Shown here in pieces: positions 11,233-24,318 of a DNA stretch of 64,000 bases (positions within the stretch are counted from its first letter, which is position 1; the number at the start of each line of letters is the position of its first letter). A program made the position numbers and the translations under genes. Under the pieces are notes generated by a model. It saw only the letters and a program-made list of their open reading frames with translations. It ran no database searches and was not told where the DNA came from. Source of the stretch: Onchocerca volvulus. Its lineage: Eukaryota > Nematoda > Chromadorea > Rhabditida > Onchocercidae. Location: positions 10,505,560-10,569,559 of the forward strand of contig HG738140.1 in NCBI GenBank assembly GCA_000499405.2, given 5' to 3'.

Positions 11233-13783
11233 GTTTATCTGAATTGTAATACATAATATTTCATCAATTTCATTATGAGAAAAATATGTTTGTATGGGAA
11301 TGGAACTATTCAGAATTAAATCTTGGTGAAGAAATTTTGGAGAATGAATCTTATAATTTGCCAATCTTTATTTGTTATTTCTATTTACAGTTTAGGCACC
11401 ATCGAATTTTTTAATTTGCTTTTCACAAAAAAATTTTTGGGAATAGTTTTATAATGGCTTACTGCTGAATGTTTTTTTTATGTTCAAATTTAATAAGTAA
11501 TACGGAACTTTGTTTTTAATTTCTTTCTCTCCGAAAGTTCTGTTCGCAAAATTTTGCAGTCACTTTTCATCCTAAATTTGAATTTTAATATATGTTTTTA
11601 TTTAATATCCAAGTATTTAGTGATTCCTTTAGGCAAGTACTTGTACAGCAGATAAATTTTAAAATACGGTTACTTTATTTTGTGTCATTGTTTCGACTGG
11701 ACATAGTCACTGTAACATATGATTGATTTGTAACATATGTTATGAATAAACTTATATTTGTTACTAAGGTGTCGCATAATGAGATTTTTTGGGAAAAATG
11801 TATATAACATTCTTTCTGCCAACTTTTTTCTCTTCAAAAAAGAGTGCAGATAAAGTCTGTCTCAGCCGTAAGAACAAGCAGTAGCCATTTTTAATATCTT
11901 TCTCGTTCTGTCTTAGTATTGCTTTTAATTAAATCAACAATGCGTCGCTAGAGCTAATTCAGGCAATGTTTTTTTTTTTTTTTTTTTCATTTGTAGTATA
12001 ATACTTTTCAATATCAATCTAATGAAATGATCGAGGTGAAATGGAATATAATTCTTCCAGAAACAATTCAATATCTTACCTGATGTATTCTCACCTTATT
12101 GCTGATCACAGCATGATGTGTTGTTTTAAATCATGAAAAAAATTGGATTGGATTGGTTATTTTAGAAGTATTGTATCTTCAGTTTCTTCCAGTTAATAAT
12201 TTTCATATTCCTTCGAGTAGTTTTGAAATGTTTTTTCTGTGACATATCTGAGGCAAAATCAAAGTAGTAGAGAATTCGAATTGGAATATATGTAAATAAT
12301 GACATTAAGTTACATGTATATAATAACATTAATATAATGACATTAATTTTCTTGATTTCATTTTAGTCTGTATTCCATTGCATCTACAATTTTTAATAGA
12401 AAATATGCTTGGAAAATAGTTAGATTCCTTGCAATACAATGATTATCTGAGCGTTTTTTTTTTTTTTTAATGACGAGCAATAAAAAAGAATTTGTCAACT
12501 TATGAGTAAATAGCCTATAATAATATTTCCTATGAACAAAATGATCTCTGATTCTTTTAAATGATTGACTGCAGGATATTGCTTTTAAGCGTTACTTTTT
12601 CTCTGTCTCAGAAGCAGGTAAGGTGAATCTGACCTCATAATTTTATTGCCGTAAATGACAGTTTCAGAAAAGAACCATACTCGTAGAATACAGGAAATTT
12701 CTAGCTCAGTTGTTGGTCTCGTTTACCATTCTCAATCAGATTTTCCGAATCGATCACTATTCCCATTTATCAATGTAAGAGCGTTAAAAGTCAGTTAAGT
12801 ATTTATGTTAGAATTTTGTGCTTACAATGATAATATTAATGAAGATTTAATAAGGTATTTAAGAGAGTATGTTGCTAAAACGAAATATGAGACCAAGGAG
12901 ATATGATAAAATTACATTCTCAAATTTCAGGATAATAAGATTTTTTTTGTTTTTATTTCGAGAAGTCGAGTCCTTTTGTTTATAATCTTTGGTAAAAATT
13001 TTTGATAGAGAGATCCAAATGATTTTAACTATTTTTCTCTTTTTTTTTTTGGAAATGAAATTCCATATTTGTAGATTACCTCCCTCTTGTGTGAGTGAAT
13101 GAATGCTTTGATTCTTTTTTTTTTTTTTTTTTTTGAATTTAGCCCGAAGAAACAAAATTTTAAATGAGAAAAGAAACTTTCACACTTCTTAAACTTCGAA
13201 GTTTCGAGTTTCTGCAAAATGATATTTTTCAACATTCTCATAAAATAAATTCTCATGAGAGGGGAAAATTTAATGAATGACACAACAATAAAAACGAATT
13301 AGTGATGTGAGAAAAAAAAAACTAAGAAAATGAGCAAGAGAAACTGAACTGGAAGAGAAATGAACAAAAAGAAAGAACTGAAATCTTGGAATATCTGTTA
13401 ATTCAGCGTAATTCAGTCCAATCTATTATCAAAGCATTTTTGGTAGATGAATCGGATTATGTAAAATCAAATTGATTTTGTTTAATTCGCCTCAAGGGGA
13501 TTGAAAACAAAACAAATCAAATCATTGCATCTAATCTAATCAGTGTAGCTTTATTCAGTTCACTCTACTTCGGATCAATGTGGAAAATAAGAAAAGCAGT
13601 ATTCAAATAAAGCATGATTGAATAAAACTAAATTAGAAGAAATAGTTGAACGAAATTAGGTTTGGAAGAAGTCAGGTAAATGTAGGATTTCTGAAAAGCT
13701 CTCATTCTGATATATGTGAAGATTAAGGAAGCAAATGGTATTTGTTCATTCATTTTGTTCTGAAATGTCCGAATGTTGCACAG
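11233..13783. other. Gene-poor AT-rich region
   Basis: No supported exon was found. The stretch holds poly-T runs of 15 or more bases near 11969, 12455 and 13116. Open frames on the minus strand at 12859-13283 are rich in Lys codons read from these runs and are not credible genes. Confidence 0.5.
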
Positions 13784-13917
13784 CTACAAGTCGTATCGTT
13801 CCTGAAAGATATCATCATTGAACGAAGCATTCATTTGTCCAATTAGGAAAGAACAAAGTGGGCCATTTTCCACTACTTCATTTATTTCAATCATTGATTT
13901 ATGTCTCTTGATCAATT
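13784..13917 (-). other. Isolated terminal-exon-like segment
   Basis: After a good acceptor (TTTGCTGCAG) the minus strand is open for 44 codons to a TAG, entering with two bases. It encodes LIKRHKSMIEINEVVENG and ends DDIFQERYDL. Codon periodicity is exon-like. I could not link it by phase to any upstream exon. A similar acceptor-bounded open stretch lies at 15343-15439 (EVILLESKVSYQVV). They may be remnants of, or undetected exons from, a minus-strand gene. Confidence 0.25.
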
Positions 13918-15572
13918 CTGCAGCAAAGAGACAAAGAATGTAGATGCTCAAGAAAACGAAACAGTAATTTAGCAACTTGTAAGATGTTTAAGTTCATCTA
14001 TCCAACCATATTGTTTCAATACAAATATCCAACATTATAAATAAGAGAATCATTTTTCTTCAGAGCTTTATTTCGTGTAAAAACATATCGCTCAATGGTG
14101 TTGAGAAATTTGTGGCATAGGCCCGTCAAAAAAAGTTCAGTATTTCGAATATGTCATTAATTTTTCAAATTTCAGCCTTCTTATCATTAACATTATAAAC
14201 ATCTTATTGTTGATTGGTGGAACAATATCCAAATTTAACAAATGAGATATGCAAAAACTCTTAAAAAATTTTGGCTGCCGTGTGAAAAATTTTTTCGAAT
14301 AAATTTACTTCGCAATTTTATACAACTATGATGCAGCATTTTCTATGTTTTCTGTTAAATTCAACTCTCGCTTTAGAAGCAATCCTTGTCTTTCTTTTTC
14401 TTCACCACCAAATGATGTTTCATCCATGAATTTTAGAAATTTTTCATTGAAAAATTTGGATTTCTCTTATTTGTCTATTTTTTTCTTCGTTTTTAATAAC
14501 TTCCAACTTTTACTCATAGATTATGCACTCTCAAATTTCCAGTTTTCTTGTTTTGGTGAAGTGAAACGGAAATATGAAAAGCTTTTCCTAGCATGAATTA
14601 TTTTACTGCAAATTATTATCTGTCATTTGCTTATATATTCTTTTCAAAATTATTCAAAATTTTTTTGGAAATCGAAGATATATTGCTCCATATTATTTGC
14701 TAAAGATCAGGTCATTCTGATTACTGGCCATAATCAGTAATAGCAAAACCGAAAACTTTAACTCTTCCATGTTTCACAACTCTTTTTTTTCAAAACTCAT
14801 CGGTGTGTAGCTGTGGGTAATATAGAATTCTACTAGTAAGACGAATCAATGATAATATTAAATTAATGGACAGTTGTAATGATTCTTATCGTTATATGTA
14901 CATATATTTATTACTGAAGCCTGAGCGAGATTTTCTCAAACTTTCAAATCAAATCATTGAAAATTTCATTGAACATATCACTTTTTATCTACAGAAAATT
15001 TTTTCATTTCAATAAATTTGAAATAACATTAAATATCCACAACATTTTGTTATTTTTTGCCAACTTCTCTACATCTTTTAACTTTTGAATATTTCTTCTT
15101 TTCACCTTTCCTTTCTCTCCATCTGCTATGCTTGCTTTATGTTACTACTTATTTTCCACTCACAGCTAAAGTTTATTGCTTTGGTCAGAATATTTCTTCG
15201 TGATAGCAAAACACTGACCACTCAATAACCGATATATTTTAACTTATTCGAAAAAACAAAGGCTGGAATGAAAGATGTTTGTTCATTTATCCTGTGCATC
15301 TGTGGGATAATATCCTGCATTCTTTGTTACTTCGCTACTATTTCAAATATTCGACAAGTTCGAGCGAAGTGAAAATGAAGCGATGTTCTCGGTCATCACC
15401 ACCTGGTACGAAACTTTGGATTCGAGCAAAATTACTTCACTGCCAAATGCAATATGAAATTAGTAATAGTTTTTAAAGATATAGCTAGCTTCTGAATTGG
15501 CTCATAGGCAAAATTATTTGTGCGATATTCTGGATGGGTGAGACAGACATGTCAAACTGTGTCACTAATTCC
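13918..15572. other. Region with scattered weak coding signal
   Basis: Apart from the exon-like segment at 15343-15439 on the minus strand, nothing here forms a consistent gene model. The open frame at 14345-14596 on the plus strand is Phe/Ser-rich and looks like translated T-rich DNA. Confidence 0.35.
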
Positions 15573-16660
15573 CTATTGGTCACAGTAAAAGTCTTTGATG
15601 TCAACGTATCGATTTCCCAGCACCTTATTGCTGCTTAAGCGAAAAGTGAAAAATTGTTGAAGAATGCTGTTCGGGATGGATGCATGCGAAAAAAATCTCT
15701 TTTTAATAAAATCAAAAAAAGTTATATTCGGAGATGTATGTGTCGAAAACAAAGCACTTTTCAGTATATATAAAAGTGCTTTAGTGACAATATGCTTAGG
15801 ACTCTCGACGATTAGTAATTCTACTTTCTGAGCCTTCGTCCTTTGCAGAATATTGATTAGCTCTGCGGAGCTGTATAATTCATCATCCACTTACTTAACT
15901 ATTCACCTACTAACTCAATGTCATACCTTTTTGCTTAATCACTTTTTCCATTAATTCCTTTCTAGTAATCTTCAAATATCTCTCTTCCATACTCTTCCTT
16001 ATTCTTAATGATCCACCTGCATTTCCTATAATCATTTCATCCACTCATTTTCAGTTCAATTTTTGTAAACTTTCATTTCTCAGCACTATTGCAAATTCCA
16101 ACTATCAATGCATGCATAATATTCATCGATTTGAGTTTAGATTGTTTCCTTGTTCAAACTATGAAGTATTTCTAAAATAAATAACAACCTGTTAATTTTT
16201 CAAAATTCTATTACACTCAACATCCTCTTGTGCTTAAATATAGTATAGTAAAGTTTCTCGGGAACATTGAAATATTGTCCATACACTCCTGGAAAATTAG
16301 TCTTTTCATATTAAATCCACAACAGATCACAAGTTCATGTAATAATTCTGCTCGAAAAATATGAATACAGAAGAGATTTTTGAATCTGACAACGAATATC
16401 ACTGGTTCTCGATTTAATTTTTAAGAAATTTCGGATTCTATTCTTTTAAAGTTTTTCTGAAACAATTTTTCAGAACTAACTTGCAATTTCTTAATCATAA
16501 AAAGTATCATTACAAAAAAAAGAAAAGAAAAAAATCCTAAGTGCAAATTTTCATGCTTTGTTGACAAAGTAAAGTACTTGCCCAAAAGGTGTTGATAATG
16601 AATTCCAATCTCTGATGACGTTGAAAATGAATCGACACAAAATTTTAAAAATCTTTTCAT
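15573..16660 (-). CDS. Unidentified four-exon gene (194 aa)
   Basis: Proposed exons in transcript order: 16660-16582, 16347-16222, 16016-15927, 15862-15573. Every intron is phase 1, and every junction closes in frame. The last exon is a 95-codon open stretch with exon-like codon periodicity and GC above background, ending YVDIKDFYCDQ. The product starts MKRFLKFCVDSFSTSS, continues through LLHELVICCGFNMKRLIFQEC and a charged segment (ERYLKITRKELMEKVIKQK), then AQKVELLIVESPKHIV. Alternating Leu/Ile and short beta-like stretches recall F-box or leucine-rich-repeat proteins, but this is only an impression and no motif confirms it. No signal peptide or membrane segment is seen. The first intron requires a GC donor (GCAAGT). 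The last acceptor (CTCCGCAG) is not ideal; an upstream AG would add DDELYSSA. Confidence 0.45.
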
Positions 16661-18949
16661 ATCGATTTTTAAATTACATATTGCCAATGAATAGTCATTC
16701 AGTCTAATTCCTATTCTATGTCATTTTCTGTCATTAAACAATCGTACTTAATTAATAAATGATTTCTTTCTGAAGTTCATTTTTCAAACTAGGCTTTATG
16801 TTTTCAACGGATCAATAGAGTGGCTGTTATAAATTAAGCCGAAAAAATCTATTCATTAATTCTTAAGGCATTATATATACATAGATTCTCATATAATTTC
16901 ATTATTCTTATTAAAGGCTGAATAAATTGCTAGAATGCCCGGCAAAAGTAATAAGCCAACAACAAACATATAATGCAAGTAAATATACTCATAAATTAAA
17001 ATTAAACACAGTTTATATTCAATGCCAATGTTTCCAGCTGCCTTGTTGTTGCAGGTGATATTTGCGTAAAATGTAAGTTTCAGATTTGCACATTTATTTA
17101 ATTAAATGATTTAAGTTAATTATAGAAAGAATTTACTGACGCTTAGAATATGCATTCTTTTTGATGTCTATCTTGCACTTTCATGCTGACTGTCATTAAG
17201 CTTAATTTCTCATGCTCACAACTTATATTTGTTTGGAATCTGTCGTTTCAAAAACGACAAAAAATACATCAAAATTCAAAAGGATTTTAACATTTATTGA
17301 AATTTAAACGAATCACTACCAAAAATAACTTATAAGATATGAAAACTATACTGCAGAATTTCATTTCCTCTACAGGATGAAATTTCATTGTCAACTTGAG
17401 AAAAAATAATCCATTTTTTTTATTTCAAAATGAAGCTCAACGATTGTGATGAGCAATATGTCGCAAATACTCTTTAATTGAAACTTAAAACTTTGATTAT
17501 TAAGCAGCTTGTCCAAGAAAATAATCAAAAAAATCTGATTAAGTGCAATTGCTTCTTACATTCAATTTTCAAATGCCAAGTAAATGAAAAAGATTTGAAA
17601 TATTTAAAGATCTCGAAAGTTTTCGATTAGATCCCTTTCATTGCAAAAATGTCGCAATTATTCTAACGGGAAATTCGCAACTGAAGAAAACACATTTTTC
17701 ATTTATCTCTTAATTCCTATAATATTCTTTACCATTCAACCAATAATAAGAAAATGAAATTGCAGCAGCAGGTGCAATTTGCTGGAATTATTCGTCCATA
17801 AGCTAGAGAAATATGCATGAATAAAGATTGGGTTGCAGAAAGATATAATCTGATTTGATTTAGTTTTAATTTATAATGAATGCGAATTCTGCTCCACTTT
17901 GAACTCATTCAAACATACTTCGTTCGCCCGTTCATGAACATGCTATTGTTTGCAAATCGGCAAAGTTCATAGACCAAAAGAGGAAAGAATATGTAATTAA
18001 AAGGCATCTGTTACGCTGAAAAGATGATAAATGATTAATTATACGACGAGATTCTAAACAACATCTCAAACGCCTGCGATGCATTGTGATTAAATACTTA
18101 CTTATTCTCACAGTTGAATGGAATTCATCGAGGAATTGAAGAATTGAAATATGCCAACACAGCTAGAAGAATGTGACGAGAATTGCGTCACTGAGCACGG
18201 CAGTAATTATCAAACACTGAAGCAACCCTACTTTAACGCAAATCTGTTTCGAAAACAAATTTCCACTCATCTTTTTTGTTAGTCTATAATTAGAAAGAGC
18301 TGCATAATCGCTACTATTTAGCTGGAAATATCCTATCTGTTGGACATTATCCCATGAATATTCCTATTTTTGATTAAATTGATATCAATTATGAGTCATT
18401 AGGATCTTTTAAACGATACCAGAAATTTTTGTTGTCCTTAATCTTGATTATATTTTTGATATTTTAATATTCATAGGTTTATTTAATGAAAAATATTCAA
18501 ATATCTTATCGACTACTCACTTCACATCTACCAAATCCATCCAAAATACCAGCAATGGAAGATTCCATTATAGTAGTGATCGTCATTTTGCATTCATTTC
18601 ATAATTTTCCATTTTATTTTAGAATTATTCAACACTAGTAAATTTCGAAAAAGAACAAATTTAAAATAGAGTTTTATTTTTTATTTTTTTTTCAATTTAT
18701 TATGAAGGTTGACAAACATAAAATAAACATTCCGTGGGAAATGTACATAATCATATCTTGCTCAGTCCGCTTTATTCATGATACTTATTTGCCATTCATT
18801 CTGGCATATTCAGCAGTTTCATTGGCCAAACAACTTCTTAGACTCAGCTTTTTCAGCTAGTCTCAACAAGTTGTTTCCTTTCCATATGCTATGTCAAATC
18901 TGTTTATGTTGCATAATAATATAAGCAATTTTACTGGCACACTTTGACA
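16661..18949. other. Gene-poor region
   Basis: Nothing supportable on either strand. Open frames are short and lack acceptor and donor pairs in matching phase. Confidence 0.45.
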
Positions 18950-19195
18950 ATTCCAAGACTTTGGCCAAGAAGAGCGAAACTGATGCAAAAAGTGCCTTAT
19001 CCATTAAGAATGGCATCTTTGTTTCTTAGCAGTTCTTTTTCTTGTTTGATCAATCACATTTGTTATGTTTCTCTTGTTTCTTGCAAATATCCGGCATCTT
19101 CTCATTTTCCTTCTTCCAAGAGACATCCATTAATGACCTCTTTGGGTCGGCAAATATCTGTTATTCTTCTTCCAAAAGATTCAGCACATAAAGCA
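18950..19195 (-). pseudogene. Decayed cysteine-rich coding remnant
   Basis: Minus-strand translation shows protein-like pieces in two frames: CALCAESFGRRITDICRPK followed by EVINGC, then after a stop and a frame change EKMPDICKKQEKHNKCD. The two parts repeat the theme I/P-D-I-C-x3-E/x-x-N-x-C. No splice pair joins them, since the gap is a few bases. A broken member of a nematode cysteine-rich secreted family is the best guess; the family is not identified. Confidence 0.25.
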
Positions 19196-19495
19196 CATCA
19201 CTTATAATTATGAATAAACGTTTGAAAGATCTGAATCGCGCATTTGGATCCGAAGAAAGTTTTCTCCTTCCAATTCAAATTCATCCACAAAAATTTGTGA
19301 CACTTTTTTCAAGCATGTCAATTGAGAATTTCATTCCAGTAACTTTAATTTCGAAATTTATATTGTTCATACTCTCATTTGAGCATTTAATCATTGACAG
19401 CTAAAAATTTATTTCTGGAGAAATTTGACGATCATTCGACTAATATCATCTGCAGAGATATTTATTCGAATAAGCAAGGACATTAGGAAAAAATG

Positions 19496-19552
19496 GTGAA
19501 ATATTTCGCAGTCGTAGTCGCAAGCAAGTATTTCGCAGTCGCAGCTTGTAGA
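19496..19552. repeat. Imperfect tandem repeat around TATTTCGCAGTCG
   Basis: The core ATATTTCGCAGTCG(TAGTCG)CAAGCAAG is followed by a second, slightly shorter copy starting AGTATTTCGCAGTCGCAG. It is a local duplication of roughly 24-27 bases with no gene around it. Confidence 0.7.
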
Positions 19553-22500
19553 ATATTTGCTTCATAAATTTCATTTGCTGAAGAAATCAAATATTGGAAA
19601 ACACTGACTTTTACATTTTTATAGATAAAAGTGATTGGTGAAAAATTGCTACAAGGTGTTTTTTCTTATATAAGAATCTCCATACGCAATCTGCTTGTTC
19701 AATCACTTCTGTAGTATTTTTTTTGACTAGTATTTCAAAGTTTTCGAAGTAATGTTCAGTTAGATCTTTAGAAAAAAATTAGAGTCTAAACTTTGATCTA
19801 CTAAAAGATGATTTTTTCGACCAACATGCACTTCTGTTTTTTTTCCTTTTTTTTTTTTTTTTTTTTTTTGAGATACAATCTTTATTTCAGAGTTGCATTC
19901 CAGCTCTTGGTAACTCAATGCGGAAGTAATACAAAATCAATTTGTGCTTCTTCAAAAAAAAAAAAAATCTTTCGAAATAAATATTCTTCAATATATCTTC
20001 ATCTATTTTGAAACTTGCATGTATATATATATATATTCACAAATATTTGAAAAAATTCATGTCCAATTGCTTTCATTCTACCAAGTTTTTGCATTCATAA
20101 TATTGAATTCTTACTGCTGGAAATTCATTCCAAGCATTTCCAAAGTATTATTGAATAATTAATAAGAAGAATGCTGGGAGTTTCTATCGTGGCTAAATGT
20201 ATGCCGGCCTTCTGTTTTCTGATTGGCTTTCTATTTTTATTTTCACATTAATTACTCATAACAAAGTGAAGTTATTGTTAAACATAAATTTCTGCTGTTT
20301 CATTCTTGTCTGTTGTCAAATGCAACGTTTCTTTTCACCTAATTACTTTCAACTTTTTAAATACATTTCTTTTACATCCATGTTATATAGTGTCGATGTT
20401 TTTCTCTTGTCTTTCGTCACTTTTTTTTTTCAGCATATTCTTCTGTTTATAAATTATATCAGACTTCTCGACGAACAATTTTGAACTATCTTTCACTGGA
20501 TGATAATTGATTAAGTCAAAAGTTAACTTTTTTTAGTGAGTAGTCAAAAGTCAAAAAAAAAAGACATTTTGAAATTGATCAGGAATCGAAAGTTGCGAAG
20601 ACGGGGTTTCAATAAGAAATGGAAAAGATGGTGAATAAGTTTCTTTTTAGTTAAGCTGAAAAAATGCTATTGTTTTATAAAAATTCATAAAATTAAGTAA
20701 TTGATGAAGACTTCTCAAGCTAACCGAAAAAAAAATCAAATAAATTATCCCATAAGTTGTATCTTAGTTAAACAGGTAATCATGAATATTGCATAGGATT
20801 TTGCTCAATCGAAAAATCATAAGAAAAATTAATTACAATCTCTTCAGAATTTCGAATAAAAAATCCATCTCTTTGAATAAAAACTTGCTCTTCGAACATT
20901 ATTTCTTGAAAATTATCCTTTTCGTCTATTTTTGTATCATTTCAATTTAGATGCATGCAAGCGAAACTTTCAATTAAATATAATGAAAGGACAGAAATTT
21001 CATCTTTTTCTTTCAATATATCTTCAGATGAGATGGAGTCTATAAAAAGATTCAAAGATTGCAAATCATTCTCTGCTTGGGACATTTTGATATGATACTA
21101 ATGTTGAATTCTTGGTACTATGAAATTTACCGATCAATTTTTCTTGATAACCCATCTATTAATGGCCCAAATTTACTGCGAATTGTTGTTTTGGAAATTT
21201 CACTCTCATGAATATGTTTTTCGTGCTATTAACATAATACTCATATATTATCCGTGAGCAAAAAATTTTTGCAAATTTTTATTTTTTAATTTTAATTTTA
21301 CATATCTTTTTTTCATAATAATTATAAAACTACTAGAAAGATTTGCAGTGATGAGTGATAAAATTTGTAATCAATAAATCTTGCGAGATTTATGACAACA
21401 AATTTTGGAGAAATGAAAAATTTGTCAAATCGCTTAATATTCATCCATTGAATATGATAAAAAATATTCTTTCATTGAAAAACAAAAAAAAAAAAAAGCT
21501 ATAAAAATTAATGATGTTTGTAAGGCGTGCAAGAAGGTTGCAGCTGCAGCTGCCACTTTCTTTCGATCTTCATCAAATTTGGGTCAAGAATTTGCTGATC
21601 CTTTATTCCTTTAAATACGATTATTAACAAAAGGGTACTAACAAGAAAAAAAGTGATGCATCAGTTGTTTGCTTAAACTAATAAAAAGCTATAGGCTAGC
21701 AAAATTTTTAAAAATAGTATTTTGTTGAGTTCAAAATTCATTTTAACTTCTCATTTGACTAATTATTGTGTTGTTGTTGCCAAAACCGTTAAAAATATTC
21801 TGTGAATCAAAATGTAAAATACAATCAAAATCTATTCTTTCCGTGGTTTTTTTTTTTTTTCAAATATTTATAACCTTTGACACTGAATTCCCAGACTTCT
21901 TTATTTGAAGAATTTGGAGACATTTTAAGCTATCTTAAAACAATATCAAAGTTAAATTAACTTAGTTCACTATGCTTAGCTCAAATTACTTCACTACTTC
22001 CTTTATCCACTCCATTCGCTTATTAAATCGAAATTCTATAATCTGAAGAAGCATTATTATTATTTTTTTTTTCTAATTTAGTACTTATAGAAGGCAATGT
22101 AAATGAAGATTTTGAAAAAATGCTGTACATTAATGAAGTTGACCAGAAAGAAGAAAACTAATAAACGGTATTCGGAGATTCAAATAGAGAGATAAAAGTA
22201 TGGAGAAAAAGCTATGGTACGGGAGTTTATTCTTGATGCGCATTGAGCTTTCGATATATTTCAAAAATTTGGATTTCTATTCTTCTTTTTGATAAATTAT
22301 GCTTCTTTAAGCAATATCGGGATTCATTTTCAATACTTTGAACTTTGAATCTCACTTTTATACACCAACTCAAGTTTTAAATAGCCAATCTTAAATGTTA
22401 TATATCAATTTTTATTTCTGAAACTTTTAAACGATTGATTCTACAAAAAAAAAAAAAAAAAAAAAAAGAAAAAAAGAATGAGAAAAAACGTTTTTAAATT

Positions 22501-23056
22501 GTATTGCACGGTTTGTGCTGCTGTAATTTAAAAGAAATTTTTGAAATTAAAAGACGGAAATTTTTTTTGGTGTATTTAAGTTATGAAGATTAATATTTAA
22601 ATTTTATCATTACAGTATAATAATATAACTTCCAAACTCCCCACCGACTATTTTAAAAAAAATTTTTTTTTTTGAAACATTGTCATCAGCTATATTCATT
22701 TCTAGTAAAAGTTCCGTTTTTTAATTTAGGAACTAAAATTTACTTGAAGCGTGATGAACCATTTATCATTTTCGTATAATTTACTTTTAACGTTATTAAA
22801 TTAACTTGCAGTGAAAGTAGAAATATCATACATAATGCTGATGTATTCTTTTCTTCACTATTAAATTACATATCTGTTTGAATAATTTGCAAATTACTAG
22901 CCTTCATCTTCTATCCATAATACATCACATTTAATTAATGGTATTAGAATCCCGTAATGATGACAGAAAGTACAACTTCTTCAAATTTCGACAATAATTC
23001 CCTGAATATGCATTAATCAAAATAAATATATGGTGACGATGGATGGGTGTCACATT
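19553..23056. other. Gene-poor, T-rich region
   Basis: Open frames at 19808-20484 on the plus strand come from T-rich DNA and encode mostly Phe, Leu and Ile. A long poly-A run sits near 22446. No exon model is supportable. Confidence 0.45.
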
Positions 23057-23281
23057 TCATTCAACACTTGTCCTTTGGAATAAGATTTCTACCGGAAAAG
23101 TGAAGTTTAAAAGATTGATAGGATAATCACAGCACCTTATATCGTTGTAGATTAGAAAAAAATCAGATGACAAATTAGCATCCATCACCAAATAATAACA
23201 TTGATCGGACTGATTACTGAAGAATATTGCCAGCTTAAAATGTAATTGAAGCGAAGCAGTTGTTAATGAATAATCAGTCAT
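23057..23281 (-). CDS. Small ORF, 74 aa, unknown
   Basis: ATG-initiated frame starting MTDYSLTTASLQLHFKLAIF, with CYYLVMDANLSSDFFLIYND in the middle and ending EILFQRTSVE. Codon periodicity is exon-like. No intron is needed and no family is recognised. It lies 235 bases downstream of a similar small minus-strand frame (23516-23758). Both could be small genes, exons of an unresolved gene, or chance frames. Confidence 0.25.
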   Translation of the reverse strand: MTDYSLTTASLQLHFKLAIFFSNQSDQCYYLVMDANLSSDFFLIYNDIRCCDYPINLLNFTFPVEILFQRTSVE

Positions 23282-23515
23282 TTATCATCCTCGTAGATCT
23301 ATTTTTTTCTCCATTATTTACACCACAATTTATAATTTTCAACCAATCTTTCTGCCTTAAAACCTCAAATTCATTGATGCTTTTGCATTTAAACTATAAA
23401 TTGACACGCTTTCTTGACTTGTCGAAATGTTTAAAATTAATCGAATTGTTGCATGATATTCCTACTATCATAATATGACAGACGAATTTATTGGTTCGTT
23501 TTTGAAGCAAATACA

Positions 23516-23758
23516 TCAGCAAAGTGCGAATATCTGCTCGGAAGTCAACAGAACACATTTATCTATCTCCATTCGTTTAGTTTTGTCAAGTATTTGCCAC
23601 GACGTCATTCTGCCACTCAATTTGTTCAGTTGTTTTGGATATTTTAGTTTGAATCGTACGCTTATCAAAATTACTTCCATTAATTGACAGAATGAATCAT
23701 TTAGGATTTTCCTCAACAAAAATAGTAAGCAAGAAATGAATAAATGAATTTTGATCAT
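23516..23758 (-). CDS. Small ORF with hydrophobic N-terminus, 80 aa
   Basis: ATG-initiated; the N-terminus MIKIHLFISCLLFLL resembles a signal peptide. The remainder is basic and polar (KYPKQLNKLSGRMTSWQILD) and ends LLTSEQIFALC. Four cysteines are present (residue 10 in the hydrophobic N-terminus, two further on and one at the last residue). If real it would be a small secreted protein encoded in one exon. No homologue is recognised and no acceptor stands just before the ATG. Confidence 0.25.
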   Translation of the reverse strand: MIKIHLFISCLLFLLRKILNDSFCQLMEVILISVRFKLKYPKQLNKLSGRMTSWQILDKTKRMEIDKCVLLTSEQIFALC

Positions 23759-24054
23759 TCTTTCATAGATTTATTGAAATGATTATATTAATCAGTTATT
23801 AATCAATAACAAATATTGTGACTTATATCAGTATAAAATTATGAATAATATCAGTATAGAATTCGAAGAATAGCCATAGCATTATTTCTCGTTAAAACAT
23901 AACTTTTCTCATATGTAAATCTAAATTGATTACTCATCAATGTGCTGTCATTTGTCATATGTATGACAATATCAATGACTGGATTCACTTTTATGCTTTG
24001 TCTCTGAAGACTTGACTGTCCTCATTTTTTTGAATAATTATAATTAAGTTTCAG

Positions 24055-24318
24055 AAATTTCGAACGCTCCTAATCTGGTCGTTCTTCTCCGGAAATTAAA
24101 TTCTGACGAAAATTTGCTTCAAACTGCATCTGCTGACATCTTGTATTCGCGGCGAATCAACAGGCAATCAAACGAGGAGTAAATCCGCAAAATGTAACAG
24201 CAATGAATTGGAAATGAATTCAGAGCTTTCACCACTCTCAGGCACGGTCGATCAAGCAAGCCAAACATTGTCACCAAAGCAAAAGCAAAAGTGCCTGATG
24301 CCACATTCTATTCTCAAA
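24055..24318 (+). CDS. Candidate 5' exon of the PDE3 gene
   Basis: A good acceptor (AAGTTTCAG) ends at 24054 and opens a GC-richer, protein-like segment. From the ATG at 24214 the frame reads MNSELSPLSGTVDQASQ to SILK and would leave in phase 0 at GCAAGT (24319), matching the phase-0 entry of the first firm PDE3 exon at 29458. That exon has no in-frame ATG of its own, so an upstream exon is required. The link is inferred and spans 5.1 kb. A second frame (24055-24175, containing NAPNLVVLLRKLNSDENLL) is also protein-like and ends at TAA, so either the segment is 5' UTR before the ATG, or there is a frameshift, or another gene is present. Confidence 0.35.

Noticed and set aside
12859..13283. Lys-rich minus-strand open frames
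   Set aside because: Generated by poly-T runs on the plus strand; no exon features.
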